Part shown: positions 1 through 10,031 of the stretch, piece by piece
Numbering within the stretch: the first letter of the stretch is position 1
How the letters are laid out: each line of letters opens with the position of its first letter
Source of the DNA: Pelagimonas sp.
GTDB lineage: Bacteria; Pseudomonadota; Alphaproteobacteria; Rhodobacterales; Rhodobacteraceae
Assembly: GCA_025210455.1 (NCBI GenBank)
Contig: JAOARQ010000028.1
Coordinates: 49,519-113,518 of the forward strand
Length of the DNA stretch: 64,000 nt
Direction: 5' to 3'
Translations under genes and position numbers: made by a program
Notes under the pieces: generated by a model
Databases searched by the model: none
Told to the model about the DNA's origin: nothing
The model's input: the letters and a program-made list of their open reading frames with translations, nothing else

Positions 1-342
1 AGACACAGACGGCCCGCCATCAAAAACCGCAGCAAGGATCGGTGCCGCAGCCAGCAGGACCAAGGCCGCGATCAGCCCCCGTGCAATGACCACACCGTGC
101 ATATTTGATTGAAAGTGGGGGGTGCCGCCGTCACCCGCCTGCAGCATCAGCCGATCTACGCCCACGTCGCTCGCCATTTCCGCCAGCCTGACAGTGAGCG
201 CCAGTATCATCGCCTGACCCAACTCATCCGGTCCAAGGACCCAGGCAAAAACCACCGAGCGCCCCAACGCGGCCGCTTCGGCCAGGATTGGGATTGCCCA
301 GACCATCGGTTTGCCAGATGACGCCCGCACCGGGATCAACAT
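1..342 (-). CDS. Oligosaccharide flippase, N-terminal part (runs off the window)
   Basis: The minus strand is open from ATG at 342 to the window edge (114 codons). The visible protein has a hydrophobic stretch, then a conserved-looking segment GRSVVFAWVLGPDELG and AEMASDVGVDRLMLQ, then a second strongly hydrophobic helix. This pattern is that of the first helices of Wzx/MviN-type lipopolysaccharide or exopolysaccharide exporters, which flip lipid-linked sugars across the inner membrane. Its start overlaps the stop of the upstream pyruvyl transferase by 7 bp (ATGTTGA), so the two are translationally coupled. The family call is by style of sequence, since only the N-terminus is present; another multi-pass exporter is possible. 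Confidence 0.6.
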   Translation of the reverse strand, partial: MLIPVRASSGKPMVWAIPILAEAAALGRSVVFAWVLGPDELGQAMILALTVRLAEMASDVGVDRLMLQAGDGGTPHFQSNMHGVVIARGLIAALVLLAAAPILAAVFDGGPSVS

Positions 343-1589
343 AGAAGACCAGCCTGACGGGCAATCACGTTCATCTCGCGGTTGGCCCGCGCTTTTATCC
401 CCTCAATACGGCTGGTCAGATCGTCCTTAAGAGCACCCCGGCTGGCAAAAGAGACCTCAGCTCTTTCAGCGATCTGGCGGGCGTCGGCGCGGCGCAGATC
501 CACCACCTCGTCGCCAATGCCGCATTCCGCAAACACCCCTTGCGCCTTATCCGTATATCCCAGCCCCAGCGTCGGCACCCCCGAAGAAAAGGCACCAATG
601 GTTGCGTGCATGCGTGCTCCGGCGAACCAGTCCAGTCGGGACAAAACCCACTTTAGTTCCATCGCGTTCAACTGGTCTTCCAGCACCAGAACGCGGCCAT
701 CACCAAGCGCACCAAGCCGTGTTTTAAGAGATCGCGCGGCGTCCAGATCACTTTCCGCATCACCATCGGGGCGATGTACATGCGGGATAAGCAACAGCCG
801 CAGATCTGGATGGTATTGTAGCAGCCTTTCCGACAGCGCAAAGATCTGGTTGGTATGCAAATCCGTCAGGCCAAAGTTTTGCCGCGCTGTTTCATTGTCA
901 TTGCACAAAAGCCCCGAGACATTCAGCCCCGCCAGAGGAAAGCCTCTGGAGGCTTTGAGCCAGTTCAAGACTGTAGGTGCCAGACCCGTTGGCCGTGCCT
1001 GAGGCAAAGCAACCGCGACATCGACCCCCAGCCTGTGCCGGTCTGGATCGAAATCCTCGCCCAGCGCCTCGCGAAGGAAGTTGAAGCTAAGAGCATCGCG
1101 CACCCAGACCGCAGACGCCGCGCGCAAAACAGCGACGGCTTCTGCTTTGAAGGCCGGATTGGAAAACGGGCCTAGTTTCTGTGGCAAGAGAATTAGCGGC
1201 ACACCAGCATTCAGCGCCAGACGCTTGGTCAGGATCATGGCACGGAAACGCTTGGGGCCATACACATCTGTGAAACTATCGCCGCCGGACACATCCAAGA
1301 CAGCCCGAGATCTTGCAACCGTTCGTGCAGGCGCGTTCAGGCCCCCGCCCGCGCGCGTCCAGACATTGGCCGCCCGAAGATTATCCCCACGCCAGAGGCG
1401 GCGGTTATGTGTCAGGCCAAGCAGGTTGACCGTGGTATATCCCCAATCTGCCTGCCGCAAACCGCGCCCATGATCGGCGACTGTAATTTCACAGGCACCT
1501 CTATGTGATAAACCTGATACGGTCGCATGGCACAGGGCGCTTACACCCTGGTTTCCAGTATCAGGCGCTGCATTCAAAAGTGTAATCAT
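336..1589 (-). CDS. Polysaccharide pyruvyl transferase family protein
   Basis: A 417-aa protein starting at ATG 1589, chosen because GAGGACT precedes it; a TTG four codons upstream is less likely. The N-terminus ITLLNAAPDTGNQGVSAL, the internal DVSGGDSFTDVYG and the C-terminal RMHATIGAFSSGVPTLGLGY are typical of the PF04230 family. These enzymes add a pyruvyl ketal from phosphoenolpyruvate to a sugar of a cell-surface polysaccharide, or a related modification. It is coupled to the downstream flippase gene, which supports a role in exopolysaccharide or O-antigen synthesis. Acceptor sugar cannot be told from sequence. Confidence 0.85.
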   Translation of the reverse strand: MITLLNAAPDTGNQGVSALCHATVSGLSHRGACEITVADHGRGLRQADWGYTTVNLLGLTHNRRLWRGDNLRAANVWTRAGGGLNAPARTVARSRAVLDVSGGDSFTDVYGPKRFRAMILTKRLALNAGVPLILLPQKLGPFSNPAFKAEAVAVLRAASAVWVRDALSFNFLREALGEDFDPDRHRLGVDVAVALPQARPTGLAPTVLNWLKASRGFPLAGLNVSGLLCNDNETARQNFGLTDLHTNQIFALSERLLQYHPDLRLLLIPHVHRPDGDAESDLDAARSLKTRLGALGDGRVLVLEDQLNAMELKWVLSRLDWFAGARMHATIGAFSSGVPTLGLGYTDKAQGVFAECGIGDEVVDLRRADARQIAERAEVSFASRGALKDDLTSRIEGIKARANREMNVIARQAGLLC

Positions 1590-1903
1590 AATAGTCCTCA
1601 AAGGTTTTCAAGAACTATAGGCCCCTGCAGAGGGGGATATTTCGGGGCAACTGTTGAGGTGCAGCGCTAAAACGTAAGTAGGACCTATCCCTAAGTACAG
1701 TATCTCTGACAGGGACAGAACGATGGGGAAAACACTTACTTTGAAGGGAGCCTGAGCAAACCCTAGCCCCCATATCAATCCTTAGGGTCAGGATGCATTA
1801 ATCCTGACCCTAGAACGCGCGCTATGAAACCCCGGTATCAATATCATTTGGCAACGGGGTTTCCCGGGCGATTTGAGTTTTCAGGCAAATGCGGCGCTCC
1901 GCT
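1590..1903. other. Intergenic region with no gene seen
   Basis: About 310 bases between the GST stop and the pyruvyl transferase start. It should hold the promoter of the polysaccharide genes. The one clear structure is a perfect 12-bp inverted repeat at 1783-1812, listed separately. No coding frame with protein-like composition was seen. Confidence 0.6.
1783..1812. repeat. Perfect 12-bp inverted repeat, possible operator or hairpin
   Basis: TAGGGTCAGGAT (1783-1794) and ATCCTGACCCTA (1801-1812) are exact reverse complements separated by 6 bases. Neither side is followed by a run of T, so it is not a classical intrinsic terminator. It lies about 90 bases after the GST stop and about 190 bases upstream of the pyruvyl transferase start. 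It could be a terminator of poor type or a binding site for a dimeric regulator of the polysaccharide genes. Confidence 0.5.
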
Positions 1904-2500
1904 TTACCCTGCGGATTTGGCTGCCGCAGCCTGAAATCCCGGACGGCTCCGAATACGATTGAAATAGGCTTTGAAGCTTTCGGGGGGCGGTGGGAATTTT
2001 GCCATGCGTGCCCAGCTGGAACAGTGCACCAGCAAAATATCCGGCACAGTCAGTTCATCCCCCATCAAGTAATCCCCTTTCATCTCGGCACAGATCGCTT
2101 CGAAATTACGGCCAAATTCTTTGGCGCAGGTGGGTTTGACCTCTCCGATGCGATCCTCTTTTGGCAAGACAAAGGTATGGCGTGCCGCAGTCCAGACCAC
2201 CGCGTCCAGTTCATCCAGAATACGAAAAGTCATCGCATCCTGTTGTCCGCGTTCTGGGGTGCCGGCGGGGGCGGTAAAGCGCCCGTGTTTGTCTGACAGA
2301 TAGGTCAGGATCGCACCTGAATCGGGGATGATGGCTTCACCATCCTGCAGCACCGGGATCTTCCCCAAGGGGCTAACGCGGCGCACATTTTCCCCATGCG
2401 GCGCATCTTGCACATGCGTGTACTCCAGCCCCAGCTCTTCCAGCATCCAGACAACCCGAAACGCGCGGGTATTGGTATTTCCGTAAAGTGTATAGCCCAT
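1904..2500 (-). CDS. Glutathione S-transferase family protein
   Basis: A 198-aa protein from ATG 2500, preceded by AGGGGAGGG; a longer frame upstream lacks protein character. The N-terminal thioredoxin-like domain shows YTLYGNTNTRAFRVVWML and the glutathione-binding GKIPVLQDGEAIIPDSGAI, with the cis-Pro and the DSGAI gamma-glutamyl site. The rest is the all-helical GST C-domain. It is a cytosolic enzyme for glutathione conjugation or reduction. Substrate is unknown. It follows holA on the same strand with a gap of 37 bases and could be co-transcribed with it. Confidence 0.9.
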   Translation of the reverse strand: MGYTLYGNTNTRAFRVVWMLEELGLEYTHVQDAPHGENVRRVSPLGKIPVLQDGEAIIPDSGAILTYLSDKHGRFTAPAGTPERGQQDAMTFRILDELDAVVWTAARHTFVLPKEDRIGEVKPTCAKEFGRNFEAICAEMKGDYLMGDELTVPDILLVHCSSWARMAKFPPPPESFKAYFNRIRSRPGFQAAAAKSAG

Positions 2501-2537
2501 CCGGCCCTCCCCTGTTTGGGGCAGGATGGCGCAGCCG

Positions 2538-3563
2538 CTACCGGCGTGCAAGATAGGCAAGCCGGACAAAAGCGCGCTCAACCAATGCCAGCGCCGGGGC
2601 CTTTTGACCCGCAGAGCGCAGCTTGAGATCCGCATCCATCAGCACGGTCAACGCCTCTTCCAGCCGGGACACATTCCAGCGTTGCGCCTGCCGCAGCATC
2701 CGGTCGCGCCGCGGGCCAAATACGGGCGGGCGCAATTGCTGGATACCCTGCGCCGGGCCACCATGGGCCGAGGCAATGGCAAACAATGTCCGGAAATGGC
2801 GCGCCCCCATGATCAGCAAAGTCACGGGCAAAACCCCCTGCGCAGACAGCCGTTGCATCACCGGTGCAATCTGATCGCTGCGCCCTTCGGCCAGCACGTG
2901 GAAAATCTCGTCTATCTCGGCCTCTATCGACGCAGGCGCATTGATATCGACCTCAGCCGGGGTCAGTGGCGCGGGATCATCCAGCTTATAAAGCGCGATC
3001 TTTTCCAGTGTCTGGCGAAAATCCCCCGGCGTCAGCCCCCGCGCCAGCGCCTCAAGCGCGCCCATCGCATCCGGGCTGATGTCGCGCAGCCCAGCGCGGT
3101 TCAGCTCGGCTTCGATTTCGGCACGCCCCATCGGATCGTTGTACAGCGCTGCGGCATAGGCATTGGGGGCGGCCTCAAACAATTTGCGCAGCGCTGACTT
3201 GGCCGTCAGCTGCCCCGCCGTCGCGATGATCTGCGCATCCCCTTCGCGCCATTCTTTCAGCGCGGTGCCAAAGATCTTGGCCAACCCATCCGTAGCCTCT
3301 TCGACCAGTACCGCACGCCGCCCGGGAAAGAACCCCTGTTCGCGCGTCGCATCCAGCAGGCGGGCCGGATCTTTGCGCAATTCGGCCCCGTTCATCCGGG
3401 TCAGGCGCATTTCCGCCTCCCCCTCGGGGCCAACAATATTGGCAATCACTTCCTGCCGCTTCATTGCCACGCGCATGGTGTCTTCGCCGCAGATCAGCAG
3501 CCCGGCCGCCCGGGGATCAGGATTGCGAAAAAAGCCATTGGCGTCGCGCGGGGAAAGCTTCAT
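2538..3563 (-). CDS. holA: DNA polymerase III subunit delta
   Basis: A 341-aa protein, the normal length for HolA. The N-terminus (FRNPDPRAAGLLICGEDTMR) and the middle VLVEEATDGLAKIF and CYTA-like helical C-terminus agree with the delta clamp-loader subunit, which opens the beta sliding clamp during replication. It begins 3 bases after the lptE stop, and the order leuS-lptE-holA is the usual one in alphaproteobacteria. The ATPase motifs are absent, as expected for delta. Confidence 0.93.
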   Translation of the reverse strand: MKLSPRDANGFFRNPDPRAAGLLICGEDTMRVAMKRQEVIANIVGPEGEAEMRLTRMNGAELRKDPARLLDATREQGFFPGRRAVLVEEATDGLAKIFGTALKEWREGDAQIIATAGQLTAKSALRKLFEAAPNAYAAALYNDPMGRAEIEAELNRAGLRDISPDAMGALEALARGLTPGDFRQTLEKIALYKLDDPAPLTPAEVDINAPASIEAEIDEIFHVLAEGRSDQIAPVMQRLSAQGVLPVTLLIMGARHFRTLFAIASAHGGPAQGIQQLRPPVFGPRRDRMLRQAQRWNVSRLEEALTVLMDADLKLRSAGQKAPALALVERAFVRLAYLARR

Positions 3564-3566
3564 GAC

Positions 3567-4046
3567 TTATCCGGCCACAAGCGACAAAAGACGATCAACC
3601 ATCTGATCCGCCAGAATCACAGACAAACGCTGTTCAGCATCCTGTTGCGACGCCCGCGTTGCCGCTGTCGAGCCGGTGGTCGAATAGCTGGTAAAAGCCT
3701 GCTCAGAGCCGCTTGCGACCACCACCCCATTTGCATCTTTAAACGTAAAGCTGACCGTCCCATTCACCCGGTACCGCGTGGTGCTGCCGGTTGAGGTTGC
3801 CCCCTGCCCCAGTTCCCACGATGAGATCGAATACTCCAGACGATAGGCAGGCTGTGCACTGGCCCGGCCCATCCGCTCTTCGAAACGTTTTACAAACTGA
3901 TACTGCTGTTCCGTCACCGGATCAGGCAGGGCAACCGCATTTAGCAACTGCCCACCACCACCGCCGGTGCCATACACCGGCTGAAAGCCGCAGCCCCCAA
4001 GTGCGAGAGCTGACAGCAGAAATTTACGTCGATCAGACAACCACAT
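3567..4046 (-). CDS. lptE: LPS assembly lipoprotein LptE
   Basis: A 159-aa lipoprotein. The start at ATG 4046 gives a signal peptide [19 protein letters not shown] with a lipobox ending ALGGC, and the mature part begins CGFQPVYG, the hallmark of LptE. It forms the plug of LptD in the outer membrane and helps insert lipopolysaccharide. It overlaps the end of leuS by 14 bp and is followed by holA, so it sits in a conserved, translationally coupled operon. Confidence 0.92.
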   Translation of the reverse strand: MWLSDRRKFLLSALALGGCGFQPVYGTGGGGGQLLNAVALPDPVTEQQYQFVKRFEERMGRASAQPAYRLEYSISSWELGQGATSTGSTTRYRVNGTVSFTFKDANGVVVASGSEQAFTSYSTTGSTAATRASQQDAEQRLSVILADQMVDRLLSLVAG

Positions 4047-6594
4047 TGACGATCCGCCCCGGGACAACAATCAGCTTTTTCGGTTGGCCCCCATCAAGGG
4101 CCCGCACCACAGCGTCATGCGCCAGCACCAGTTTTTCAATCTCTTCTTTCGGAAGATCCTTGGCCACCTCCAGCTCGCCACGCCGTTTGCCGTTGACCTG
4201 AATGGGCAGGGTCACGGTATCTTCGACCAGCATCGCGTCATCAGCGACCGGCCAGGTTGCATTGGCAATCAGACCTTCGCCCCCCAAAAGCGACCATAGT
4301 TCTTCGGACAGGTGCGGCGTCATCGGCGACATCAGCTGCACCAGCGCTTTGGCCGCCTGTTTCTTGACCTCGGTGCCCGCTTTGGATTTCTGCAACGCAT
4401 TTGTAAAGGCATAAAGTTTCGCGATCGAGGCGTTAAAGCCAAAGCTTTCCACACCCATGGTCACATCATGGATGGCCTTGTGCATTTCGCGCAACAGGGC
4501 GTCATCTTCCTTGGTGGGCGGCACATCGGTGCCTGCAATTTCCGAACAGATGCGGAAAACACGGCCAAGGTGTTTATGCGCGGCCTCAGCGCCCGACGCG
4601 GTCCATTCGACGTCACGCTCAGGCGGGGAATCAGACAGAACAAACCAGCGCGCGGTGTCAGCACCGTATTGCGCAATGATATGCATTGGATCGACCACGT
4701 TGTTTTTCGACTTCGACATTTTGGCCGAAGGAATGATCGTCACCTCTGTTCCGTCTTTCAGGAACCCTTTGCCATCTTTCAGGTCCACATCTTCCGGGTA
4801 GTGATAGACCGGGCGACCATCTTCCCCAGCGGTCTGATAGATCGCATGAGTCACCATGCCCTGCGTGAACAGCGCATTGAACGGCTCTTTTGATTTTTCC
4901 GGCAGATGGCCAGTGATATGCATCGCGCGGGCAAAGAAGCGCGAATACAGCAGGTGCAAAATCGCGTGTTCGATACCGCCAATATACTGATCGACATTCA
5001 TCCAGTATTCGGCTTCGGCAAGATCTGTCGGGGTTTCCGTACGCGGCGCAGTAAAGCGCGCGTAATACCATGAGGAATCCACAAAGGTATCCATGGTATC
5101 GGTTTCACGCTTGGCCGGTTTGCCGCATTTCGGACAGGCAGTATCGCCCCAGGTGGGGTGACGATCCAGCGGATTGCCCGGCACCGAGAAATCAATCGGC
5201 TCGTTGCCATTTTCAAACGGCAGTTCAATCGGCAGGTTTTCTTTCTTTTCCGGCACCACGCCGCAATCGTCACAATACACAACCGGAATCGGGCAGCCCC
5301 AATAGCGCTGGCGGCTTAGCCCCCAGTCGCGCAGGCGGAACTTTTCAACGCCTTTGCCAAGGCCCTTGCCTTCCATGAAATCAATCGTGGCTTCAATCGC
5401 CGCTTCGCCTGTCGCCTCATCGAGACCGGCAAAGTGATCAACCCATTTTACCTTTTCGGTTTTTGGCGGCACAAAGGCTTCGGCCTCAACCGGTTTGGGA
5501 TCGTTCAGCGCAAAGAATGTGTCGATCACCGGCAGGTCATATTTGCGGCAGAAATCCAGATCGCGCTGGTCGTGGGCCGGACAAGCAAAGATTGCACCGG
5601 TGCCGTAATCCATCAGGATAAAGTTAGCGATCCAGACCGGCAGTTCCCAATCCGGGTTCAGAGGGTGTTTCACGCGAATGCCGGTATCAATGCCCAGCTT
5701 TTCAGCTTTTTCCAGCGCCTCGGCGGTGGTGCCGCCTTTGCGCATCTCGGCGATCTGCGCGGCAATTTCCGGGTTCGCCGCCTCAAGTTCCTTGGAAATC
5801 GGGTGATCCGGGGAAATCCCCACAAAGGATGCACCATTCAGCGTATCGGGGCGGGTGGTATAGACGGTGATCTCTTCGCCACCATCTGTGCGTTGAAAGC
5901 TGAACTCCAGCCCGCGCGACCGGCCAATCCAGTTTTCCTGCATCAGGCGCACTTTGGAAGGCCAGTTGTCCAGCCCATCCAGCGCATCCAGCAGTTCGCC
6001 GGACATATCGGAGATCTTGAAGAACCACTGCGTCAGCTCTTTGCGCTCAACCTCGGCGCCGGACCGCCAGCCTTTGCCGTCAATCACCTGTTCGTTGGCT
6101 AGAACGGTCATATCGACCGGATCCCAGTTCACCACGGCGTTTTTACGATAGACCAGATCCTTTTCCAGCATATCAATGAACAGCGCCTGCTGTTGTCCGT
6201 AGTATTCCGGGTCACAGGTGGCGAACATGCGCGACCAGTCCAGCCCAAAGCCCAAGGGCTTCATCTGGCCGACCATGGTGTCGATATTCTCATAGGTCCA
6301 GGTTTTCGGGTGCCCGCCGCTGGCCATCGCCGCGTTTTCCGCAGGCATCCCAAAGGCGTCAAAACCCATCGGGTGCAGCACATTATGACCGGTCGACATC
6401 TTATAACGCGCGATCACATCACCCATGGTGTAGTTGCGCACATGGCCGATATGGATACGCCCTGACGGATACGGGAACATCTCAAGCACGTAATACTTGG
6501 GCTTGTCGCCTTCACGGGTGGCTTTGAAGGTCTGGGCCTGTTCCCAGGCGGCTTGCCATTTCGGCTCGATCGAAGCGGGGTCGTAACGCGACAT
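4033..6594 (-). CDS. leuS: Leucyl-tRNA synthetase
   Basis: An 853-aa class I aminoacyl-tRNA synthetase. HIGH is at residues 48-51 ([10 protein letters not shown]) and KMSKSKNNV lies near residues 622-630. Between them is the CP1 editing domain ([12 protein letters not shown] and the [17 protein letters not shown] motif) and a zinc-type knuckle with CDDCG and CPKCG. The C-terminus has the usual anticodon-binding helices. It charges tRNA-Leu in the cytoplasm. It leads the leuS-lptE-holA operon. Confidence 0.98.
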   Translation of the reverse strand: MSRYDPASIEPKWQAAWEQAQTFKATREGDKPKYYVLEMFPYPSGRIHIGHVRNYTMGDVIARYKMSTGHNVLHPMGFDAFGMPAENAAMASGGHPKTWTYENIDTMVGQMKPLGFGLDWSRMFATCDPEYYGQQQALFIDMLEKDLVYRKNAVVNWDPVDMTVLANEQVIDGKGWRSGAEVERKELTQWFFKISDMSGELLDALDGLDNWPSKVRLMQENWIGRSRGLEFSFQRTDGGEEITVYTTRPDTLNGASFVGISPDHPISKELEAANPEIAAQIAEMRKGGTTAEALEKAEKLGIDTGIRVKHPLNPDWELPVWIANFILMDYGTGAIFACPAHDQRDLDFCRKYDLPVIDTFFALNDPKPVEAEAFVPPKTEKVKWVDHFAGLDEATGEAAIEATIDFMEGKGLGKGVEKFRLRDWGLSRQRYWGCPIPVVYCDDCGVVPEKKENLPIELPFENGNEPIDFSVPGNPLDRHPTWGDTACPKCGKPAKRETDTMDTFVDSSWYYARFTAPRTETPTDLAEAEYWMNVDQYIGGIEHAILHLLYSRFFARAMHITGHLPEKSKEPFNALFTQGMVTHAIYQTAGEDGRPVYHYPEDVDLKDGKGFLKDGTEVTIIPSAKMSKSKNNVVDPMHIIAQYGADTARWFVLSDSPPERDVEWTASGAEAAHKHLGRVFRICSEIAGTDVPPTKEDDALLREMHKAIHDVTMGVESFGFNASIAKLYAFTNALQKSKAGTEVKKQAAKALVQLMSPMTPHLSEELWSLLGGEGLIANATWPVADDAMLVEDTVTLPIQVNGKRRGELEVAKDLPKEEIEKLVLAHDAVVRALDGGQPKKLIVVPGRIVNVVV

Positions 6595-6797
6595 GGGGTT
6601 TCCTTAAACGGGCGGTTAGTTCTGCGTATTTAAAGGCAGGTGATAGGGGGCTGGCTGCGCTTCGTCCAGTCCCTGCACGGTTTTGGCGACAATTCCGCAA
6701 CCTTAAGCCGATAATACTCTGATCAAACCCGCACTGGCATTGGCGGTCTGCCTGTCCTGTGCCACAAGGTCAGCACTTAAAGAACGAGACGCTTTCC

Positions 6798-8057
6798 ATG
6801 GATATCCTGCTGATTCATCAGAACTTCCCCGGCCAGTACAAACACCTTGCCCCGGCCTTGGTGGAACGCGGGCATCGGGTTGTCGCCCTGACCTGCAAGG
6901 TCAAAGAGCCCACAACATGGAAAGGCGTGCAGGTCATCCCCTATGAAATCAAAGGGGCCAGCAGCCAGAATATCCACCCGTGGCTGGCAGATTTCGAAAC
7001 CAAACTGGTGCGCGCCACATCGTGCTATCGTGGGGCCAAAGGGCTGCGCGACCGCGGGTTCAATCCGCAGGTCATCTGCGCCCATCACGGTTGGGGGGAA
7101 CCGATGTTCCTGAAAGACATCTGGCCCGAGGCGCGGCTGGGGCTGTATTGTGAGCTGTACCACCTCACCACTGACACTTTCACCAACTTCGACCCGGAAT
7201 TCCCCAACAAAAACCCGGAATCAGACCGGCTGCGGATTCGGATGAAGAACATAAATAACCGCGTTCACGAAGAAATCATGGATGCTGGCATCTCTCCGAC
7301 GCGGTTTCAGGCGGGCACCTTCCCCGATCACTGGCAAGATCGCATCACCGTCGCGCATGATGGGATCGACACCGATGTTGTCCGGCCCGATCCTGACGCG
7401 CAGCTGACGGTCGCAGATGGCAAGGTGCTGACACGCGATGATGAGGTGGTGACCTTCATCAACCGCAACCTCGAACCCTATCGTGGCTATCATATCTTTA
7501 TGCGCGCTCTGCCCGACATTCTGAAAACCCGTCCAAATGCGCAGGTGGTGCTGATCGGCGGCGATGAGGTCAGTTATGGCGCCAAGGCCCCCAAAGGTCA
7601 GACCTGGAAACAGATCTATATAGATAAGGTGCGCGATCAGATCCCGGACGCAGACTGGGCGCGGGTGCATTTTCTGGGCCGCGTGCCCTATGATCAGTTT
7701 CTTGCGATGATGCAGGTCAGCACCGCGCATGTCTATCTGACCTATCCCTTTGTGCTGTCGTGGTCCCTGATCGAAGCCATGAGCGCCGAATGTGCGATTC
7801 TGGCCAGCGACACCGCGCCGGTGAAAGAAGTTCTCACCGAAGGTGAAACCGGCTGGATGGTCGATTTCTTTGATCATAAAGCGCTGGTGAGCCGCCTGAA
7901 CGAACTTCTGGATGATCCAGAAACCCGCAAAACACTGGGCCAGAATGCCCGCGCGCTGGTCAAAGCCAACTATGATCTTCAATCGATCTGCCTGCCGAAA
8001 CATGTGGCTTGGGTAGAAAATCTGGCGAAATTGCCGGTGCGCCCGGTTCTCGATTAA
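6798..8057 (+). CDS. Family 4-type glycosyltransferase
   Basis: A 419-aa protein from ATG 6798 (MDILLIHQNFPGQYKHL). It has an N-terminal Rossmann part, a hinge around VAHDGIDTDVVRPDP, and a C-terminal GT4 domain with FINRNLEPYRGYHIFMRAL, VVLIGGD, and the sugar-nucleotide-binding LSWSLIEAMSAECAILASD. The N-terminal domain resembles that of glycosyltransferases placed in PF12000. It should transfer a sugar from an activated donor to a surface glycan or lipid in the cytosol. It stands alone between leuS and a convergent lipoprotein gene. Acceptor is unknown. Confidence 0.87.
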   Translation: MDILLIHQNFPGQYKHLAPALVERGHRVVALTCKVKEPTTWKGVQVIPYEIKGASSQNIHPWLADFETKLVRATSCYRGAKGLRDRGFNPQVICAHHGWGEPMFLKDIWPEARLGLYCELYHLTTDTFTNFDPEFPNKNPESDRLRIRMKNINNRVHEEIMDAGISPTRFQAGTFPDHWQDRITVAHDGIDTDVVRPDPDAQLTVADGKVLTRDDEVVTFINRNLEPYRGYHIFMRALPDILKTRPNAQVVLIGGDEVSYGAKAPKGQTWKQIYIDKVRDQIPDADWARVHFLGRVPYDQFLAMMQVSTAHVYLTYPFVLSWSLIEAMSAECAILASDTAPVKEVLTEGETGWMVDFFDHKALVSRLNELLDDPETRKTLGQNARALVKANYDLQSICLPKHVAWVENLAKLPVRPVLD

Positions 8058-8085
8058 CACTGTATTCCGAAATCGCACCAAAAAG

Positions 8086-8109
8086 AAAGCGGGCCGAACA
8101 GCCCGCTTT
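8086..8109. terminator. Bidirectional intrinsic terminator
   Basis: AAAGCGGGC (8086-8094) pairs with GCCCGCTTT (8101-8109) around a 6-base loop. A-rich DNA on the left and T-rich DNA on the right let it end both the glycosyltransferase transcript and the convergent DUF3576 transcript. Confidence 0.85.
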
Positions 8110-8135
8110 TGTCGTCTTTTCGTGTTTCGCCAGTC

Positions 8136-8612
8136 TTACAGGCGACTATCACGTGTTCGGATCTGACGCGCACGGGTCAGAATCGCATCTTCTACCGCGC
8201 GCACGGTCGCAGCAGATGCCGGACCTGAGCGGGTTTGCAGCGCCACATTCAGCGACCGCGCATCCAACGCAGGATCTGTCACAAGAATCGTAGCACGATA
8301 CGCACGTCCGCCACCCGGCGGGGTGCCATAGCCGGTGGTAATCACACCTGTGAATGGGTCAACCGATTGAACTGGCAGGAAATCCAGCGTCTCAAGAGCC
8401 GCGTTCCAGATGTATTTGTTCACCTGACCAATCTGACCCTGATCTTTACGCGCCCGGAAAAGATCCCAGATCGTTCCGTTGTCGTCATCAGATTGCTGCT
8501 TGGCTGAAACTGGCGCAGGATTCCCAGCATCGTTGCCACGGCCACTACACCCGGCCTGCGCCATGATTGCCAGCCCCAGGCCAACACCCATCAGGATTCG
8601 CCACGTTTGCAT
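8136..8612 (-). CDS. DUF3576 family lipoprotein
   Basis: A 158-aa protein from ATG 8612, chosen for the upstream GGGAGAGG and because it gives a clean signal peptide ending MAQAGC, a plausible lipobox. The mature part contains NKYIWNAALETLDFLPVQSVDPFTGVITTGY and RAYRATILVTDPALDARSLNVALQ (read in parts), the core of the alphaproteobacterial DUF3576 family. Its function is not established. It probably sits in the outer membrane facing the periplasm. Confidence 0.85.
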   Translation of the reverse strand: MQTWRILMGVGLGLAIMAQAGCSGRGNDAGNPAPVSAKQQSDDDNGTIWDLFRARKDQGQIGQVNKYIWNAALETLDFLPVQSVDPFTGVITTGYGTPPGGGRAYRATILVTDPALDARSLNVALQTRSGPASAATVRAVEDAILTRARQIRTRDSRL

Positions 8613-9010
8613 TCCAACCTCTCCCACCAGGATCCTTTGTTGCTGAATACTCGGGCCTCCCCCGGGCGGCAAGCGTCATTCCTGCGCACACCTATATATA
8701 AGGCCGAAAAAGGCAGCCCTTTGCCGACTCACAAAGGTAATGCGCATCAGGTCAGGGGATTTCCCTCTGCAAGCCCCGGCAATTTTCCAAAGCGGAAATT
8801 CGGCTATCTCAGCCGTTCTAGGCAGGAATTTGCTCAAATCCCCCTCATTTTCAGGGGCATGCCCGTGCTTTGTGGCAATTGCGCATCACTGAATTGCTTG
8901 TTGCCTGCCGACCATTCGCACCGCTTGCAATGAGAGGGTCAGACCGAGCATAGAAGGCTCATCACAAACACACGACACAGTTCGTGACTACTGATCACAT
9001 GAGGGAAACA
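8613..9010. other. Divergent upstream region of DUF3576 lipoprotein and porin genes
   Basis: About 400 bases with no protein-like frame. It must hold the promoter of the lipoprotein gene on the left and a strong promoter with a leader for the porin on the right. I could not settle a -35/-10 pair by eye. A short motif GAGGGA directly before 9011 is the porin ribosome-binding site. Confidence 0.5.
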
Positions 9011-9892
9011 ATGAAAAAGATCCTGATCGCATCGACCGCACTGGTTGCTCTGGCTGGCGCTGCACACGCAGACATCACCCTGACCGGTGGCGCAAACTTC
9101 GGTATGAAGTACGACGACTCTCGCGCAACCAACAAAGCTCAGATCGACAACGAGCTGGACTTCAACATCGTTGCAACCGGCGAGTCGGACAACGGCATCT
9201 CCTTCGGTGCATCGCTGGACATCGACGGTGACCAGACTGAAGCAACTCAGGGTTCGACCGCAAGCGTTTCTGACCCAGAAGCATTCATCTCGTTCTCGGG
9301 CCTGACCCTGACTGTTGGCCAGGTTGGTTCGGCTGACGTAGGTGGCATCGCTGACGTAGGTTACGACGGCATCGGCATCGACCAAGAGATGAACGACCAG
9401 GGTAAGCACGACGTAAACATTGCTTACACCACCAACGGCTTTACCTTCCAGGTGTCCTACGGTTCGGTCACCGAAGACTATGCTGTTGCAGTTGAAGGCG
9501 CCTTCGACAAAGTTACCTTTGCTCTGGGTCACACCGTAGAGAAAACTGCTGACTCGAAAAAGAACAAAGACGAAGTTACCCACGCTACTCTGGGTTACAA
9601 CTTCGGCTCCGTTGCAACCAACGTTTACGTTGCAAGCGTAAAGACGAACAACGCCAAAGCGCAGACCAACTACGGCCTGGACGTTTCTTACACCATGAAC
9701 GACCTGACCCTGACTCTGGCAGCTATGGGCGGCGACTTCCAGAAAGACACCAACGTAGGTATCGGCGCGAAGTACAATCTGGGCGGCGGTCTGGCGATTG
9801 CTGGCGGTATCGGCCAAGTTCAGGACACACGTGCTGGCTTCACCAACAAAACCAAAACTGTTGCAGACCTGGGTGTAACCATGTCGTTCTAA
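9011..9892 (+). CDS. Outer-membrane porin
   Basis: A 293-aa beta-barrel precursor from ATG 9011 with GAGGGA before it. The signal peptide MKKILIASTALVALAGAAHA is cleaved before DITLTGGANFGMKY. The body alternates short amphipathic strands with acidic loops and ends in VTMSF, the C-terminal Phe read by the BAM machinery. It resembles the general porins of Rhodobacterales and forms diffusion channels in the outer membrane. Codon use is strongly biased (repeated GCA, GTT, AAC, GAC) compared with its neighbours, a sign of high expression. A strong terminator follows. Confidence 0.92.
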   Translation: MKKILIASTALVALAGAAHADITLTGGANFGMKYDDSRATNKAQIDNELDFNIVATGESDNGISFGASLDIDGDQTEATQGSTASVSDPEAFISFSGLTLTVGQVGSADVGGIADVGYDGIGIDQEMNDQGKHDVNIAYTTNGFTFQVSYGSVTEDYAVAVEGAFDKVTFALGHTVEKTADSKKNKDEVTHATLGYNFGSVATNVYVASVKTNNAKAQTNYGLDVSYTMNDLTLTLAAMGGDFQKDTNVGIGAKYNLGGGLAIAGGIGQVQDTRAGFTNKTKTVADLGVTMSF

Positions 9893-9915
9893 TCTCTCAC
9901 GAGATTACAACAGGA

Positions 9916-9946
9916 AGAGCGGGCCTTGCGCCCGCTCTTTTCTTTT
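9916..9946 (+). terminator. Intrinsic terminator of the porin gene
   Basis: AGAGCGGGC (9916-9924) and GCCCGCTCT (9930-9938) form a 9-bp stem with a 5-base loop, followed by a T-rich tract. It lies 24 bases after the porin stop. Confidence 0.9.
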
Positions 9947-10031
9947 TGGCGCACCGAAATTCCGTCTGATGGCTTGAAGATGCGCGGATTTCTCTCCATT
10001 CAAGGCAAGAACACCCACAAGGAGAGATCAC

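Noticed and set aside
8939..9817. Long open frame opposite the porin gene (292 codons)
   Set aside because: It mirrors the strongly biased codons of the porin gene, is rich in Cys, Val and Gln without domain logic, and has no RBS. The porin with its signal peptide and terminal Phe is the real gene.
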